Source: Alloyangia pacifica (GTDB taxonomy: Bacteria; Pseudomonadota; Alphaproteobacteria; Rhodobacterales; Rhodobacteraceae). Taken from it: 64,000 nucleotides of DNA. The position numbers were made by a program, and so were the translations under genes. The stretch lies in contig NZ_FOZW01000001.1 of assembly GCF_900116195.1 (NCBI RefSeq), positions 1 to 64,000 on the forward strand. Reading direction: 5' to 3'. This document shows, piece by piece, positions 17,451 to 26,223 of this stretch (position 1 is the first letter of the stretch; every line of letters begins with the position of its first letter). Below the pieces are notes generated by a model. It saw nothing but the letters and a program-made list of their open reading frames with translations, did no database searches and was not told the origin of the DNA.

Positions 17451-17530
17451 GTAGACAGCCGGACATTGCCCCGGGACGACAACTGTGCCAGAAGTTTTTG
17501 TAAGGATATCTGAACGGAAGTGTTTAGCGG

Positions 17531-18181
17531 ATGACCGATTTCGTCACCCTCCGCCGTATGATGGTTGATACGCAGGTCCGTCCCTCGGACGTGACCAAGT
17601 TCCCTATCATCGATGCCATGCTGCGGGTCCCGCGCGAGGTTTTCGTGCCGGACGAAGCCGCCGACGCCGCCTATGCCGGGCGCAATATCGACCTTGGTGA
17701 TGGGCGTGTGGTGCTCGACCCGCGCACCTTTGCCAAGATGCTCGATGCGCTCAACGTCGATGGCGACGATCTTGTTCTCGATATCGGCTCGGGCCTCGGC
17801 TACAGCGCCGCGGTCATCGCCCGCATCGCCGAAGCGGTGGTCGCGGTCGAGGATGACGCGGAGCGCGCCGATGAAGCGCAGCCGCTGCTGATGGAGCATG
17901 CGGACAACGTGATCCAGCACACCGGCCCGCTGGCCGAGGGCGCGCCGCAGCACGGCCCCTATGACGCGATCGTCATCGAGGGTGGAATTGAAGAGCTTCC
18001 CGAGACGATTGCCGGGCAGCTCAAGGACGGTGGGCGGATCGCCTGCATTTTCATGGATGGGGCGTTGGGAACGGTGAAGGTCGGCTGGAAGATCGACGGC
18101 ACCATCACCTGGCGTTTTTCTTTCAACGCCACCGCGCCGGTGCTTACCGGCTTCGAAAAAGAGGTGGCCTTCGCGCTTTGA
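17531..18181 (+). CDS. pcm: Protein-L-isoaspartate O-methyltransferase-like protein
   Basis: SAM-dependent methyltransferase of the PIMT family, 216 aa. The N-terminus MMVDTQVRPSDVTKFPIIDAMLRVPREVFVP is the PIMT helical cap, and motif I is VLDIGSGLGYSAAVIARI. It also has the family's PYDAIVIEGGIEELP and LKDGGRIACIF. The usual catalytic GT-S-xxP motif is not evident, which is typical of this alphaproteobacterial branch whose isoaspartate-repair activity is uncertain. Gene order methyltransferase-tolC-PopZ-like suggests an envelope- or pole-linked operon; tolC starts 46 bp later. Confidence 0.85.
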   Translation: MTDFVTLRRMMVDTQVRPSDVTKFPIIDAMLRVPREVFVPDEAADAAYAGRNIDLGDGRVVLDPRTFAKMLDALNVDGDDLVLDIGSGLGYSAAVIARIAEAVVAVEDDAERADEAQPLLMEHADNVIQHTGPLAEGAPQHGPYDAIVIEGGIEELPETIAGQLKDGGRIACIFMDGALGTVKVGWKIDGTITWRFSFNATAPVLTGFEKEVAFAL

Positions 18182-18227
18182 CCCACAACGGGCGGGTGCG
18201 TAGTCAATGGAACGAGAGGGCAGGAAG

Positions 18228-19631
18228 ATGGCGCGTAAAACGCTGACAAGATGGATGACGGGTGTCTGCCTCGCGGCAGGGCTCGCAATGCCTGCGGCGG
18301 CGGAAACGCTGGCCGACGCTCTGGCCGGAGCCTACAACACCAGCGGTCTGCTCGAGCAGAACCGCGCGGTGCTGCGGGCAGCCGACGAAGACGTGGCGCA
18401 GGCGGTTGCAGCGCTGCGCCCCGTGCTGAGCTGGAGCGGGGACATTTCGCGCAACTACGGTGAAACCCGCAGCGCGATCACCGGCAACTACACCGGCTCC
18501 GCGACCGACACCGCCTCGATCGGCCTCGTCGCCTCGCTGGTGCTGTTCGACGGTGGCAACAACCGTCTGTCGATCGACGCCGCCAAGGAAGCCGTGCTCG
18601 CCACGCGTTCGGGTCTCGTTTCGGTCGAGCAGGACGTGCTGCTGCGCGGCGTCTCGGCCTTCATGGAGGTCCGTCGCGCCATCGAGACCCTCGCCCTGCG
18701 CCAGAACAACGTTCGCGTGATCGGCGAGGAACTCCGCGCCGCGGAGGATCGCTTCGAGGTGGGTGAAGTCACCCGCACCGACGTCGCCTCCGCCGAGGCT
18801 CGCCTTGCTGCCGCCCGCTCGCTGCTTGCCGCGGCCGAAGGGGCGCTGGCCCAGGCCCGCGAGGAATACCGTGCCTCCGTCGGCCGCCTGCCGGGCAGCC
18901 TCCAGTCGCCGAGCAGCCTGCCGCGCATTCCGGCCACCGCCGACCAGGCCAAGGCCATCGCGCTGCGCGACCACCCGGACATCATCCAGGTGCAGCACCA
19001 GGTGGCCGCTGCCGAGATCGGCATCGCCATCGCCCAGACCAACATGAGCCCGACCGTGTCGCTTCGGGGCACTTACGGCTATGACGAGAGCTTCGACAGC
19101 GAAGCGGGCACCCGTGGCGGCACCGTCGGTCTGAACTTCTCGGGGCCGATCTACCAGGGCGGCCAGCTCAGCTCGATCAAGCGTCAGGCCCACGCGAGCC
19201 GTGACCAGAGCCGCGCCGCGCTGCTGCAGCTGACCAAGTCGATCCCGCAGGCGGTGGGCAACGCCTACGCCAACCTGCGCGTGGCGCAGGCGGCCCGCGC
19301 CGCCTCGGACGAGCAGGTCCGCGCCGCAACCGTGGCCTTCCGCGGCACTCGCGAAGAGGCGACGCTTGGCGCGCGTACCACTCTGGACGTGCTTGACGCC
19401 GAGCAGGAACTGCTCGACGCGCGCAACACCCAGATCTCGGCAGTGGTGGACGAGACCATCGCGGCTTACAGCGTGCTCTACACCATGGGCCAGCTGACCA
19501 CCGAGGACCTGGCGCTCAACGTGCCGCGCTACGATCCGGCGGAGTACTACAACCTGGTGAAGTCCGCTCCGGTCCAGTCCCGTCAGGGCGAAGATCTGAA
19601 CCGCATCCTGAAGGCAATGGGGAAGCAGTAA
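18228..19631 (+). CDS. tolC: TolC-family outer-membrane efflux/secretion channel
   Basis: 467 aa from ATG 18228; an ATG seven codons upstream (18207) is possible. GAGAGGG sits 7 nt before the chosen start. It has a Sec signal (WMTGVCLAAGLAMPAAAETLADAL). Two internally related halves carry long coiled helices (NNRLSIDAAKEAVLATRSGLVSVEQDVLLRGVSAFMEVRRA) and barrel strands (FSGPIYQGGQL). The C-terminal half has the TolC block TRTTLDVLDAEQELLDAR (TTLDVLDAEQ here). It serves type I secretion or RND efflux through the periplasm. The RTX protein at 32.6 kb could be a client, but no dedicated ABC/MFP partner is adjacent. Confidence 0.92.
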   Translation: MARKTLTRWMTGVCLAAGLAMPAAAETLADALAGAYNTSGLLEQNRAVLRAADEDVAQAVAALRPVLSWSGDISRNYGETRSAITGNYTGSATDTASIGLVASLVLFDGGNNRLSIDAAKEAVLATRSGLVSVEQDVLLRGVSAFMEVRRAIETLALRQNNVRVIGEELRAAEDRFEVGEVTRTDVASAEARLAAARSLLAAAEGALAQAREEYRASVGRLPGSLQSPSSLPRIPATADQAKAIALRDHPDIIQVQHQVAAAEIGIAIAQTNMSPTVSLRGTYGYDESFDSEAGTRGGTVGLNFSGPIYQGGQLSSIKRQAHASRDQSRAALLQLTKSIPQAVGNAYANLRVAQAARAASDEQVRAATVAFRGTREEATLGARTTLDVLDAEQELLDARNTQISAVVDETIAAYSVLYTMGQLTTEDLALNVPRYDPAEYYNLVKSAPVQSRQGEDLNRILKAMGKQ

Positions 19632-19659
19632 GCTTCCCCTAGTCCTTGTTGTCTGACGG

Positions 19660-19683
19660 CCCCCGAGACGCTACACTCGGGGG
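19660..19683 (+). terminator. Hairpin between tolC and the PopZ-like gene
   Basis: CCCCCGAG / CTCGGGGG with loop ACGCTACA, 28 bp after tolC. There is no T tract, so partial termination or mRNA processing is more likely than full stop. Confidence 0.6.
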
Positions 19684-19704
19684 ACAGGCAAGAGTGGTAC
19701 ATAA

Positions 19705-20970
19705 ATGTCCGATCCCGTGACCAATGTGGAAATCGAGGACGTTCTCTCCTCTATCCGGAGGTTGGTCTCCGAAGATTCCCGTGAAGACCCCGCGTCGGAT
19801 GCGCGCGAGGCAGCACGTTCCGCGCCGACCGGGCGACTGGTTCTGACCCCGGCGCTGCGCGTGCAGGATGCCGCGCCGCGGAGCCAGGAACCGGCGACCC
19901 CGGAGCATGACGCACCCGCAGCGCATGCCGCGCCCTTCCCGACGCGCCTCGTGCCGTCCGAGGAAGAGCGTGCCGAGGCCGAGCGCAATCATCCGGCTGC
20001 CGGGCGTGCCGCGGAGGTCGAAGAGGTCGAAGAGGCGCCCTTCATCGAGGTCGATGACAGCGCCGAGGAGCAGGTCACCGAGGCGACGATCGCCGACTTC
20101 TTCTCCCTCAAGCTGCGCGAGGTGCCTCCGGCCTCTCCGCCGACCGCCCGCAACGCGCAGGACGAGTCCGAGCCCAAAGAGGGCAGCCTGGCGCAGAAGA
20201 TCGCCGAGCTCGAGGAAATGATCGCGCGCAGCACGCATGAGTTCGAGTCGGAAACCGGCGAGGAGGCCCCCGCCGCGATCTTCCGTCACCAGCCCATCGC
20301 GAAGGACGCCGAGGACCTCGACGTGCCTGCAGCAGATGCCAGTGGCGCAGAGCCCGCCGCCGCAGAGGCCCCGGTCACTGTGACTTCAGCCCCTGCGCCG
20401 GCTGACGAGGCTGCGCTCGACGAAGCTCCGAGCGCCGCGACGCCTGTGGTATTGCCTGAGGACGAGGATCCCGAGCTTGCGGGCCGTCCGATGCCGGAGC
20501 CTGAACTCGTCGACGAACCCTTCATCTTCGGGTCCTCCCCGGACCGGGTGCAGGATGAGGTCGCGGCGGAAACAGACGCAAGTGCGCCGCTTGCCGACCT
20601 GAACGAGCCTGAGGCTGCCGCCCAGGAGACTCTGGAAGCGGTCGATCCCGAGCCTGCGCCTGCGCGACGCCCGGTCAAGATCCTGCGCAACCCGGTCTGG
20701 CAGCGTAGCCAGAGCAACCTGCGCAACGATACGCCCGAGGAGCGGCGGCCCTTGCGCGACGCGCCCGTCGCTGACGAACAGGCGCCGAATGACGCGGTGT
20801 TGGGTGATGCGCTGCCGACGGGTCTCGACGAGGCGCGGCTGCGCCAGCTGGTCGCAGAGGTCGTGCGCGAGGAACTTCAGGGTGCGCTCGGTGAGCGGGT
20901 GACCCGTAACGTTCGCAAGCTGGTGCGGCGCGAGCTTCAGCGCATTCTGGCGAGCGAAGAGCTGGACTGA
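19705..20970 (+). CDS. PopZ-like (DUF2497-type) pole-organising protein
   Basis: 421 aa. The N-terminus NVEIEDVLSSIRRLVSEDS matches the PopZ N-terminal motif (EEILASIRRIIS-type). The C-terminus EARLRQLVAEVVREELQGALGERVTRNVRKLVRRELQRIL resembles PopZ's helical oligomerisation segment. The middle, about 320 residues, is acidic, Pro/Ala-rich and probably disordered, longer than the PED linker of Caulobacter PopZ. A transmembrane helix is absent. In Caulobacter popZ also lies beside a TolC-type gene, as I recall, which supports the call. Predicted role: polar microdomain scaffold for ParB/centromere and signalling proteins. Sequence identity outside the ends is low, so divergence in function is possible. 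Confidence 0.68.
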   Translation: MSDPVTNVEIEDVLSSIRRLVSEDSREDPASDAREAARSAPTGRLVLTPALRVQDAAPRSQEPATPEHDAPAAHAAPFPTRLVPSEEERAEAERNHPAAGRAAEVEEVEEAPFIEVDDSAEEQVTEATIADFFSLKLREVPPASPPTARNAQDESEPKEGSLAQKIAELEEMIARSTHEFESETGEEAPAAIFRHQPIAKDAEDLDVPAADASGAEPAAAEAPVTVTSAPAPADEAALDEAPSAATPVVLPEDEDPELAGRPMPEPELVDEPFIFGSSPDRVQDEVAAETDASAPLADLNEPEAAAQETLEAVDPEPAPARRPVKILRNPVWQRSQSNLRNDTPEERRPLRDAPVADEQAPNDAVLGDALPTGLDEARLRQLVAEVVREELQGALGERVTRNVRKLVRRELQRILASEELD

Positions 20971-20999
20971 CCCCAACTTTCCGAGAGTTTTGACCCGAG

Positions 21000-21033
21000 C
21001 CCCGGTGCCCCAGGTATCCGGGGTTTGGTTTCT
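21000..21033 (+). terminator. Terminator of the PopZ-like gene
   Basis: CCCCGG / CCGGGG stem with a 12-nt loop, then TTTGGTTTCTTT, 30 bp after the stop. Confidence 0.6.
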
Positions 21034-21117
21034 TTGGGGGGGTGTTTTAGGGGTGGCTGTTTTTGGCTCAACCCTTCGCGTTTCGGCGGAAATCAGCCTG
21101 CCGGGCCGCGGAAACGC

Positions 21118-21149
21118 CGAAGGCGCGCCCTGTGTGGGGCGCGCCTTCG
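21118..21149. terminator. Strong symmetric hairpin between convergent genes
   Basis: Perfect 13-bp stem CGAAGGCGCGCCC / GGGCGCGCCTTCG with loop TGTGTG, placed between the PopZ-like gene and the convergent DUF6280 gene. No T run on either side; it probably acts in both directions. Confidence 0.7.
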
Positions 21150-21180
21150 ACTGTCTGGGGTTGGCCCCCCGATACCGGGA

Positions 21181-21510
21181 TCAAGCGGCTTCGGCTTGTT
21201 CCGCGGCTGCAGCTGCGTGACGACGCTCGCTCTCTTCGCGCGACAGCGCGACAGAGGTGCGGACACCTTTCGACACGAATTCCATCAGACCGGAGACAAC
21301 CCGCTCGTTCGGGTCGATACCGGCACAGCTCAGAACTTCACGGCCGTCGCGCGAGCGTGCCCAGCGGGCGATCTGCTCGGGACCATTGCCGTATTTCTTG
21401 TCATCGGCGATTGCATCGTCGAGCGCAGCCAGAACAACAGCGGCGAAAAGTTTCCGCGCGCGGTTGCCTTGTTCAGCATGGTAGGCTGTGCTGTCCACGA
21501 AATCCTTCAT
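21181..21510 (-). CDS. DUF6280-type small conserved protein
   Basis: 109 aa from ATG 21508-21510, with AAAGG upstream. Very well-conserved-looking soluble sequence: DSTAYHAEQGNRARKLFAAVVLAALDDAIADDKKYGNGPEQIARWARSRDGREVLSCAGIDPNERVV, ending in an Ala/Glu-rich tail. I recognise it as the Rhodobacterales DUF6280 family; function unknown. No membrane helix or known catalytic motif. It is divergent from efp, and an AT-rich 220-bp region lies between them. The RARSRDGREVLSCAGID part is rich in charged residues and may bind nucleic acid or protein, which is speculation. Confidence 0.75.
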   Translation of the reverse strand: MKDFVDSTAYHAEQGNRARKLFAAVVLAALDDAIADDKKYGNGPEQIARWARSRDGREVLSCAGIDPNERVVSGLMEFVSKGVRTSVALSREESERRHAAAAAEQAEAA

Positions 21511-21658
21511 CTTTCGACCTTTTTGATTATTGCTCTTGTGTTTTCTGGCGTGTGCGGCGTTATGGACCATTCCGTTCGATTCGGATACGGCACAAACGCA
21601 TAACGTCGTTGCATCTGGTGCATATCTCCGCTTGTACGGAACGCGAGATATCGTTGTC

Positions 21659-21687
21659 TTGCACGGGGCGAACCGGCCATATATAGG
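21659..21687 (+). promoter_or_regulatory. Promoter of efp
   Basis: TTGCAC (21659-21664), 17-nt spacer, TATAGG (21682-21687); an overlapping TATATA begins at 21680. The leader is about 37 nt. Confidence 0.6.
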
Positions 21688-21730
21688 AGGCCGGAAAATC
21701 CCTTCAACCTTACTGTGAAGTTTTCTGACC

Positions 21731-22294
21731 ATGCCCAAGATCAACGGTAACGAGATCCGCCCCGGCAACGTGCTCGAGCATGAAGGCGGCCTGTGGGCGG
21801 CGGTTAAGGTCGACCACGTGAAGCCCGGCAAGGGCGGTGCCTTTGCCCAGGTCGAGATGAAGAACCTGCGCAACGGCTCCAAGCTGAACGAGCGCTTCCG
21901 CTCGGCGGACAAGGTTGAGCGCGTGCGTCTCGAGCAGAAGGACATGCAGTTCCTCTACGAAGACGCCGGCCAGCTGATCTTCATGGACACCGAGACCTAC
22001 GAGCAGGTGCAGCTCGACGCCGACATCCTCGGCGAGCGTCGCCCCTTCCTGCAGGACGGCATGACCATCGTGGTCGAATTCCACGAGGAAGAGGCGCTGA
22101 ACGCGACCCTGCCGCAGAAGGTCACCTGCAAGGTCGTCGAGACCGAGCCGGTCGTCAAAGGCCAGACCGCGGCCAACAGCTTCAAGCCCGCCGTTCTGGA
22201 CAATGGTGTGCGCGTTCTGGTTCCGCCCTTCGTCGGACAGGACGAGGCGATCATCGTGAACACTGAAACCATGGAATATTCGGAACGCGCATAA
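21731..22294 (+). CDS. efp: Elongation factor P
   Basis: Ribosome rescue factor for polyproline stalls, 187 aa, the usual length. Domain I (KOW-like) carries the modified tip residue as Lys34 in [10 protein letters not shown], so modification by an EpmA/EpmB-type or other lysine pathway is expected rather than EarP rhamnosylation of Arg. Two OB domains follow, with the C-terminal [33 protein letters not shown] block. The ribosome site is weak (GAAG, 11 nt from ATG). A terminator-like hairpin follows and overlaps the next gene's ribosome site. Confidence 0.97.
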   Translation: MPKINGNEIRPGNVLEHEGGLWAAVKVDHVKPGKGGAFAQVEMKNLRNGSKLNERFRSADKVERVRLEQKDMQFLYEDAGQLIFMDTETYEQVQLDADILGERRPFLQDGMTIVVEFHEEEALNATLPQKVTCKVVETEPVVKGQTAANSFKPAVLDNGVRVLVPPFVGQDEAIIVNTETMEYSERA

Positions 22295-22355
22295 CCCGCG
22301 CGCCGACCACTTACGTCCCCGTGCGATCCGGGGGCGCAGAGTGACAGACAGCAAG

Positions 22356-22389
22356 AGGGCCTCCGGCGCCAAGCCAAGGAGGCCCTTTT
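22356..22389 (+). terminator. Terminator-like hairpin that contains the GNAT gene's ribosome site
   Basis: AGGGCCTCC (22356-22364) pairs with GGAGGCCCT (22378-22386), 13-nt loop, ending in TTTT. The same right arm supplies AAGGAGG (22376-22382), 8 nt before the ATG of the GNAT gene. The element therefore looks both like the efp terminator and like a translation block for the next gene. Confidence 0.75.
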
Positions 22390-22390
22390 C

Positions 22391-22867
22391 ATGTTTACCC
22401 CCTGCGATACCGATGACATTCCCGCGCTGGCCACGATGCTGCGCGGGCTTAACGCGCTTCACGTCGCGCATGTGCCGCACCGTTTCCACGGCGAGGCGGG
22501 CGCGCCGGAGCTGGAGGCCTTCTTCGCCGAGGCCATGGCCGGTGGCGCACAGCTGCGGGCCTACCGCCTGCAGGGCGTGCCGCGCGGCTACCTGATGTGG
22601 CGCTGGCGGCACGGCGAGGGCACGGCGCTGGAACATCCGCAGCGGCGGGCCATGCTCGAGCACATCTGGGTAGAGCCATCATGGCGGCGGCGCGGCGTGG
22701 CACGGCGACTGATCGCGGGCTTCGAGGCGGAGATCGCGGGGCAGGGGGCGAGCGGCTGGACCACCATGGTGCACGCCTTCAACGCACCGTCCCGGGCACT
22801 GATGACGGGTGCCGGGGCCGTCGGGGCGGTGGAGGTGCTGGAGAAACGCTTTCAGACGTCGGCCTGA
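22391..22867 (+). CDS. GNAT-family N-acetyltransferase
   Basis: 158 aa. The acetyl-CoA-binding motif A is LEHIWVEPSWRRRGVARRLIAGFE (R-R-R-G-V-A), followed by motif B (TTMVHAFNAPSRALMTGAGA). The N-terminal part (TDDIPALATMLRGLNALHVAHVPHRFHG) resembles amino-glycoside/protein acetyltransferases; the substrate is unknown. The start follows an ideal AAGGAGG that lies inside a hairpin. Its last 16 nt overlap the 3' end of the convergent fructosamine kinase gene. Confidence 0.85.
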   Translation: MFTPCDTDDIPALATMLRGLNALHVAHVPHRFHGEAGAPELEAFFAEAMAGGAQLRAYRLQGVPRGYLMWRWRHGEGTALEHPQRRAMLEHIWVEPSWRRRGVARRLIAGFEAEIAGQGASGWTTMVHAFNAPSRALMTGAGAVGAVEVLEKRFQTSA

Positions 22868-23649
22868 GCGAGAAGCCCGCTGACCATCCCGGCATAGCCG
22901 CCGCCGAAGAGCCGCAGATGCACCAGAGCGGGGAAGAGCTGGTAGACGGGCCGCCTTGCTGCTCGCCCCGGCTCCTGCCTGCCATAGCCTTGCCAGAAGG
23001 CCTCGGGCGGGCTGCCGAAGAGCTCCAGCATGGCAAGGTCCACCTCGGCGTGGCCGTGGTAACAGGCCGGGTCGATGAGCGCAGCCCCGCCGCGCATGAA
23101 GAGCGCGTTGCCGGTCCAGAGGTCGCCGTGCAGCAGCGCTGCGGGCGGGGTTTCAGGCAGCGACTCGTGCAGGCGGAGACAGAGGGTCTCGACGCGCCCC
23201 GCGAGGTTCCTTGGAAGGTGGGGAAGAAAAGGTCGCAGCCGTGCCTCGGCCCAGAAGGTGGGCCAGTCCGGGCGCGGCGCATTGTCGAGATCGAGCGGGC
23301 CGAAGCCGTATGTCTCGCTCCAGCCGTAGCCGCGCCCGGTACTTTCATGCACTCTGCGCAACGCTTTTCCCAGCGCCTGCCAGCCGTCCGGGCTGGCGGC
23401 GGTCTCCGGCAGAGCCTCGAGCGCCAGCCAGTCGCCGGCCTGCGCCAGCACCTGCGGCGCGCGGGCGCCGCTGGCGGCGACGGCTAGCAGCATCCGCGCT
23501 TCGGTTGCGACGCGGGCTCCGCGCTTGAGGACCACCTCGCGGCCATCGTCCAGCGTCGCGAGCATGACCTCCGACAGATCGCCGCCGTGCAGCGCCCGGC
23601 TGGCAATGATGCGCGCGCCGAGCGCTGTCTCCAGCGCGGCCCGGCTCAA
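22852..23649 (-). CDS. Fructosamine kinase family protein
   Basis: 265 aa. Starts at TTG 23647-23649, which overlaps the stop of the upstream ygfZ gene (TTGA), so translation is coupled; there is no separate strong ribosome site. Kinase-like (APH) fold: LHGGDLSEVMLATLDDGREVVLKRG at the N-terminus, catalytic loop LLHGDLWTGNALF and metal site ALIDPACYHGHAEVDLAML. It phosphorylates ketoamine or ribulosamine adducts on proteins, leading to deglycation. Length is that of bacterial members (about 265-290 aa). The 3' end overlaps the convergent GNAT gene. Confidence 0.88.
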   Translation of the reverse strand: MSRAALETALGARIIASRALHGGDLSEVMLATLDDGREVVLKRGARVATEARMLLAVAASGARAPQVLAQAGDWLALEALPETAASPDGWQALGKALRRVHESTGRGYGWSETYGFGPLDLDNAPRPDWPTFWAEARLRPFLPHLPRNLAGRVETLCLRLHESLPETPPAALLHGDLWTGNALFMRGGAALIDPACYHGHAEVDLAMLELFGSPPEAFWQGYGRQEPGRAARRPVYQLFPALVHLRLFGGGYAGMVSGLLAQADV

Positions 23650-24395
23650 GACGTCCGGCGCAGCCTGGCCTCGCCGGCGGTCATCTCGCCCTCCGCCCGG
23701 TCGAAGCGCAGGAAGGCAAGGCCGCGTCCGCCCGACTGGGTGTAGAGCGTGCCCGCGGGCTTGCCGCCGGTCTCGACAGGGGTGCCGACGGGGGCGCTGC
23801 CGGTCACTTCCACGGGCACCAACCCCTTGCGCAGCTCGGTCTTGTGCTTCATCCGCGCGACCACTTCCTGGCCGATGAAACAACCTTTCCGGAAGTCGAC
23901 GCCGTTGAGGCGGTCGAAGCCGGCCTCGAGGATGAAGGTGTCGGGGGTCAGCTCGATGCCGGTCTCGGGCACGCAGGCGGCGACGCGCAGGGCGTCCCAG
24001 TCCGCCTCGTCCCCCGGCTGGCCGTCATAGCCGCGCCAGCCCAGCGAAGCATCGCGCGGATCGACAAAGGCGCCCTCGGGGGCCGGGCCGGTGCCGCGGG
24101 TGACGGTGATCTCGGTCGGCTCGAGCTCGACCTTGGCGCGCAGCTTGTAGAGCGTCAGCGCGCGGGTCAGGTCGGCGGCCAGCGGTTCGGCAACGTCGAT
24201 CAGGATCGAGCCGTCCGCCCGCGGCACGAGAAAGAAGTCGGCCCGGTACTTGCCCTGCGGGGTCAGCAGCGCGGCATAGACCAGCCCGTCCTTCAGCTTG
24301 CCCAGGTCATTGGTGACGAGGTTCTGCAGGAAGTCGCTGGCCTCGGGGCCGCTGACCCGCAGCACGCTGCGCGGGGTGGCTGTGGTGGCGGTCAT
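23646..24395 (-). CDS. ygfZ: YgfZ/IBA57-type folate-binding Fe-S cluster repair protein
   Basis: 249 aa from ATG 24393-24395. GcvT-like fold with the family signature KGCFIGQEVVARM, whose cysteine is essential in YgfZ. Also VLRVSGPEASDFLQNLVTND at the N-terminus and the tetrahydrofolate-region KYRADFFLVPR. It takes part in assembly or repair of certain 4Fe-4S enzymes. In the minus-strand cluster it lies 70 bp downstream of the ABC exporter and overlaps the fructosamine kinase start. Pairing with a fructosamine kinase suggests protein damage repair, by inference. Confidence 0.92.
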   Translation of the reverse strand: MTATTATPRSVLRVSGPEASDFLQNLVTNDLGKLKDGLVYAALLTPQGKYRADFFLVPRADGSILIDVAEPLAADLTRALTLYKLRAKVELEPTEITVTRGTGPAPEGAFVDPRDASLGWRGYDGQPGDEADWDALRVAACVPETGIELTPDTFILEAGFDRLNGVDFRKGCFIGQEVVARMKHKTELRKGLVPVEVTGSAPVGTPVETGGKPAGTLYTQSGGRGLAFLRFDRAEGEMTAGEARLRRTS

Positions 24396-24465
24396 GGTGA
24401 CTCCGTCCGTTGTGCGTTGCCCGGAGTATAGGCCCGCCGCGAGGCGGGTTACAGGGGGGTGCGGC

Positions 24466-26223
24466 TCAGACGGTCTGTTCATCCTCGAACTGCATGGCAT
24501 GCAGCCGCGCATAGGCCCCGCCAAGCGCGATCAGCTCGTCATGCGTACCTTCCTCGACCACGTGGCCGGCATCCATCACGACGATCTTGTCGGCGTTTCG
24601 GATGGTCGACAGGCGGTGCGCGATGACCAGCGTGGTCCGGCCGACCGAGAGCTTGTCGAGCGCCGCCTGCACCACCTGTTCGGAGGCAGCGTCGAGCGCC
24701 GAGGTGGCCTCGTCGAGCAGCAGGATCGGCGTGTCGCGCAGCAGCGCACGGGCGATGGCGACGCGCTGGCGCTGTCCGCCCGAGAGGTTGCTGCCCCGGC
24801 TGCCGGCGCGGCTGTCGAGCCCGTCGGGAAGGCGCGGCACGAAGTCCGACACATGCGCCGCCTCGAGCACCTCGTCGAGCCGTTCGTCAGGCACGTCCTC
24901 GCGCCCCAGCAGGATGTTCTCGCGCAGGCTGTCCTCGAACAGCAGCGCGTCCTGGCTGACCACCGAGAAGAGTCCGCGCAGGTCGGCAAGGCGCATGGCA
25001 TCGGTGCGCACGCCGCCGATGGTGACCTCGCCGGCATCCGGATCGACCAGCCGGGTGAGCACGTTGAACACCGTGGATTTGCCCGCGCCGGAGGCCCCGA
25101 CCAGCGCCGTGGTCTTGCCGGCCTCGGCGGTGAAGCTGGTGCCGCGCAGCACGGCGGACTCGGAGTAGTTCAGTTCGACGTCCCTGAGCACGATCTCGGG
25201 GCAGCCCTTCGGTGCCGGGACCGGATGCGGCGGATCGCGCAGTTCCGGCTCCAGTTCGAGCAGTTCCTTGATCCGCTCGATGGAGGCCGCGGCGATCTGC
25301 CAGGTGCCGCTGACCGCGCCGAGCCGGCGCAGCGGCTCGAAGGCGAGTCCGATGGCGGTGAAGAAGGCCATGAAGTCGCCGACACTTTTTTCGCCGGAGA
25401 TGATCTGGCCGCCGCCGAGCAGCAGCACGGCGAGGATGCCGATGCCGGACATCACGTCGATCAGCCCGGGGATGGCCGACTGGCCGAGGCTCGAGGCCAC
25501 CGAGGTGCGGATGCGTTCCTTGGTCAGGGCCTTGTAGCGGTTGGCCTCGTATATCTCGAGCCGGTTGAGCTTGATCGGCACGATGCCATGGAAAACCTCG
25601 TTGAGACGAGTCGAGAGCCCGGCGGAAATATCGCGCGCGCGGCGGGCATATTTCCGGACGTAGCGCTGCAGCAGCACCGTCGGCGCGATCATCAGCGGCA
25701 CGCCGACCAGCGCGAGCAGGGTCCAGCGCCAGTCCATGCCGATCGCGACGCCAAAGAGCGAGACCAGCGCGATCACGTCGCGCCCGGTGCCGGTGATCAG
25801 GATGCTCCACACCTTGCTGACGGCGCCGACGTCGCCCTCGATGCGCTGCATCAGGTAGCCGGGGCCGTGCTTCTGGTGAAAGCTGCCGTCGAGCTGCATC
25901 AGGTGGGCCAGCAGGTCGTTGCGGATGTCGGCCACGGTCTTCTGCGACACCCGCGTCAGCACCACCTTCTGGATGATGCTGGACAGGGCGCGGATCATGA
26001 AGATGGTGAAGATCGCCATGCCGACCCAGGTCAGCGCGGCGCGACTGCCGCCAACCAGCACGTCGTCGAACATCGGCTTCATCATGTAGCTCAGGAAGCC
26101 GAACATCGACCCTTCGAGCATCATGAAGATGAAGGCAATCACGATCTGCCAGCGATAGCGCCAGAGATACCGGCGGCCGAGCCAGAAGAGCAGACTGCCT
26201 TCCTGCTTCATGCCAGAGCTCAT
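24466..26223 (-). CDS. ABC exporter (MsbA-like, fused membrane and ATPase domains)
   Basis: 585 aa half-transporter. It has six membrane helices in residues about 25-315 (WQIVIAFIFMMLEGSMFGFL, FTIFMIRALSSIIQKV, GILAVLLLGGGQII). The nucleotide-binding domain has Walker A GASGAGKST, signature LSGGQRQRVAIARA, Walker B ILLLDEATSALD and the switch AHRLSTI. Length and the KHGPGYLMQRIEGDVG and intracellular-loop motifs fit lipid A/lipid flippases of the MsbA type or multidrug exporters. The ATG overlaps the upstream phosphatase stop (ATGA), so the pair is made together. Lipid export is likely but not proven. Confidence 0.9.
   Translation of the reverse strand: MSSGMKQEGSLLFWLGRRYLWRYRWQIVIAFIFMMLEGSMFGFLSYMMKPMFDDVLVGGSRAALTWVGMAIFTIFMIRALSSIIQKVVLTRVSQKTVADIRNDLLAHLMQLDGSFHQKHGPGYLMQRIEGDVGAVSKVWSILITGTGRDVIALVSLFGVAIGMDWRWTLLALVGVPLMIAPTVLLQRYVRKYARRARDISAGLSTRLNEVFHGIVPIKLNRLEIYEANRYKALTKERIRTSVASSLGQSAIPGLIDVMSGIGILAVLLLGGGQIISGEKSVGDFMAFFTAIGLAFEPLRRLGAVSGTWQIAAASIERIKELLELEPELRDPPHPVPAPKGCPEIVLRDVELNYSESAVLRGTSFTAEAGKTTALVGASGAGKSTVFNVLTRLVDPDAGEVTIGGVRTDAMRLADLRGLFSVVSQDALLFEDSLRENILLGREDVPDERLDEVLEAAHVSDFVPRLPDGLDSRAGSRGSNLSGGQRQRVAIARALLRDTPILLLDEATSALDAASEQVVQAALDKLSVGRTTLVIAHRLSTIRNADKIVVMDAGHVVEEGTHDELIALGGAYARLHAMQFEDEQTV

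Noticed and set aside
20990-21220. Short open frame after the PopZ-like gene
   Set aside because: It runs across two hairpins and into the convergent DUF6280 gene; no ribosome site.
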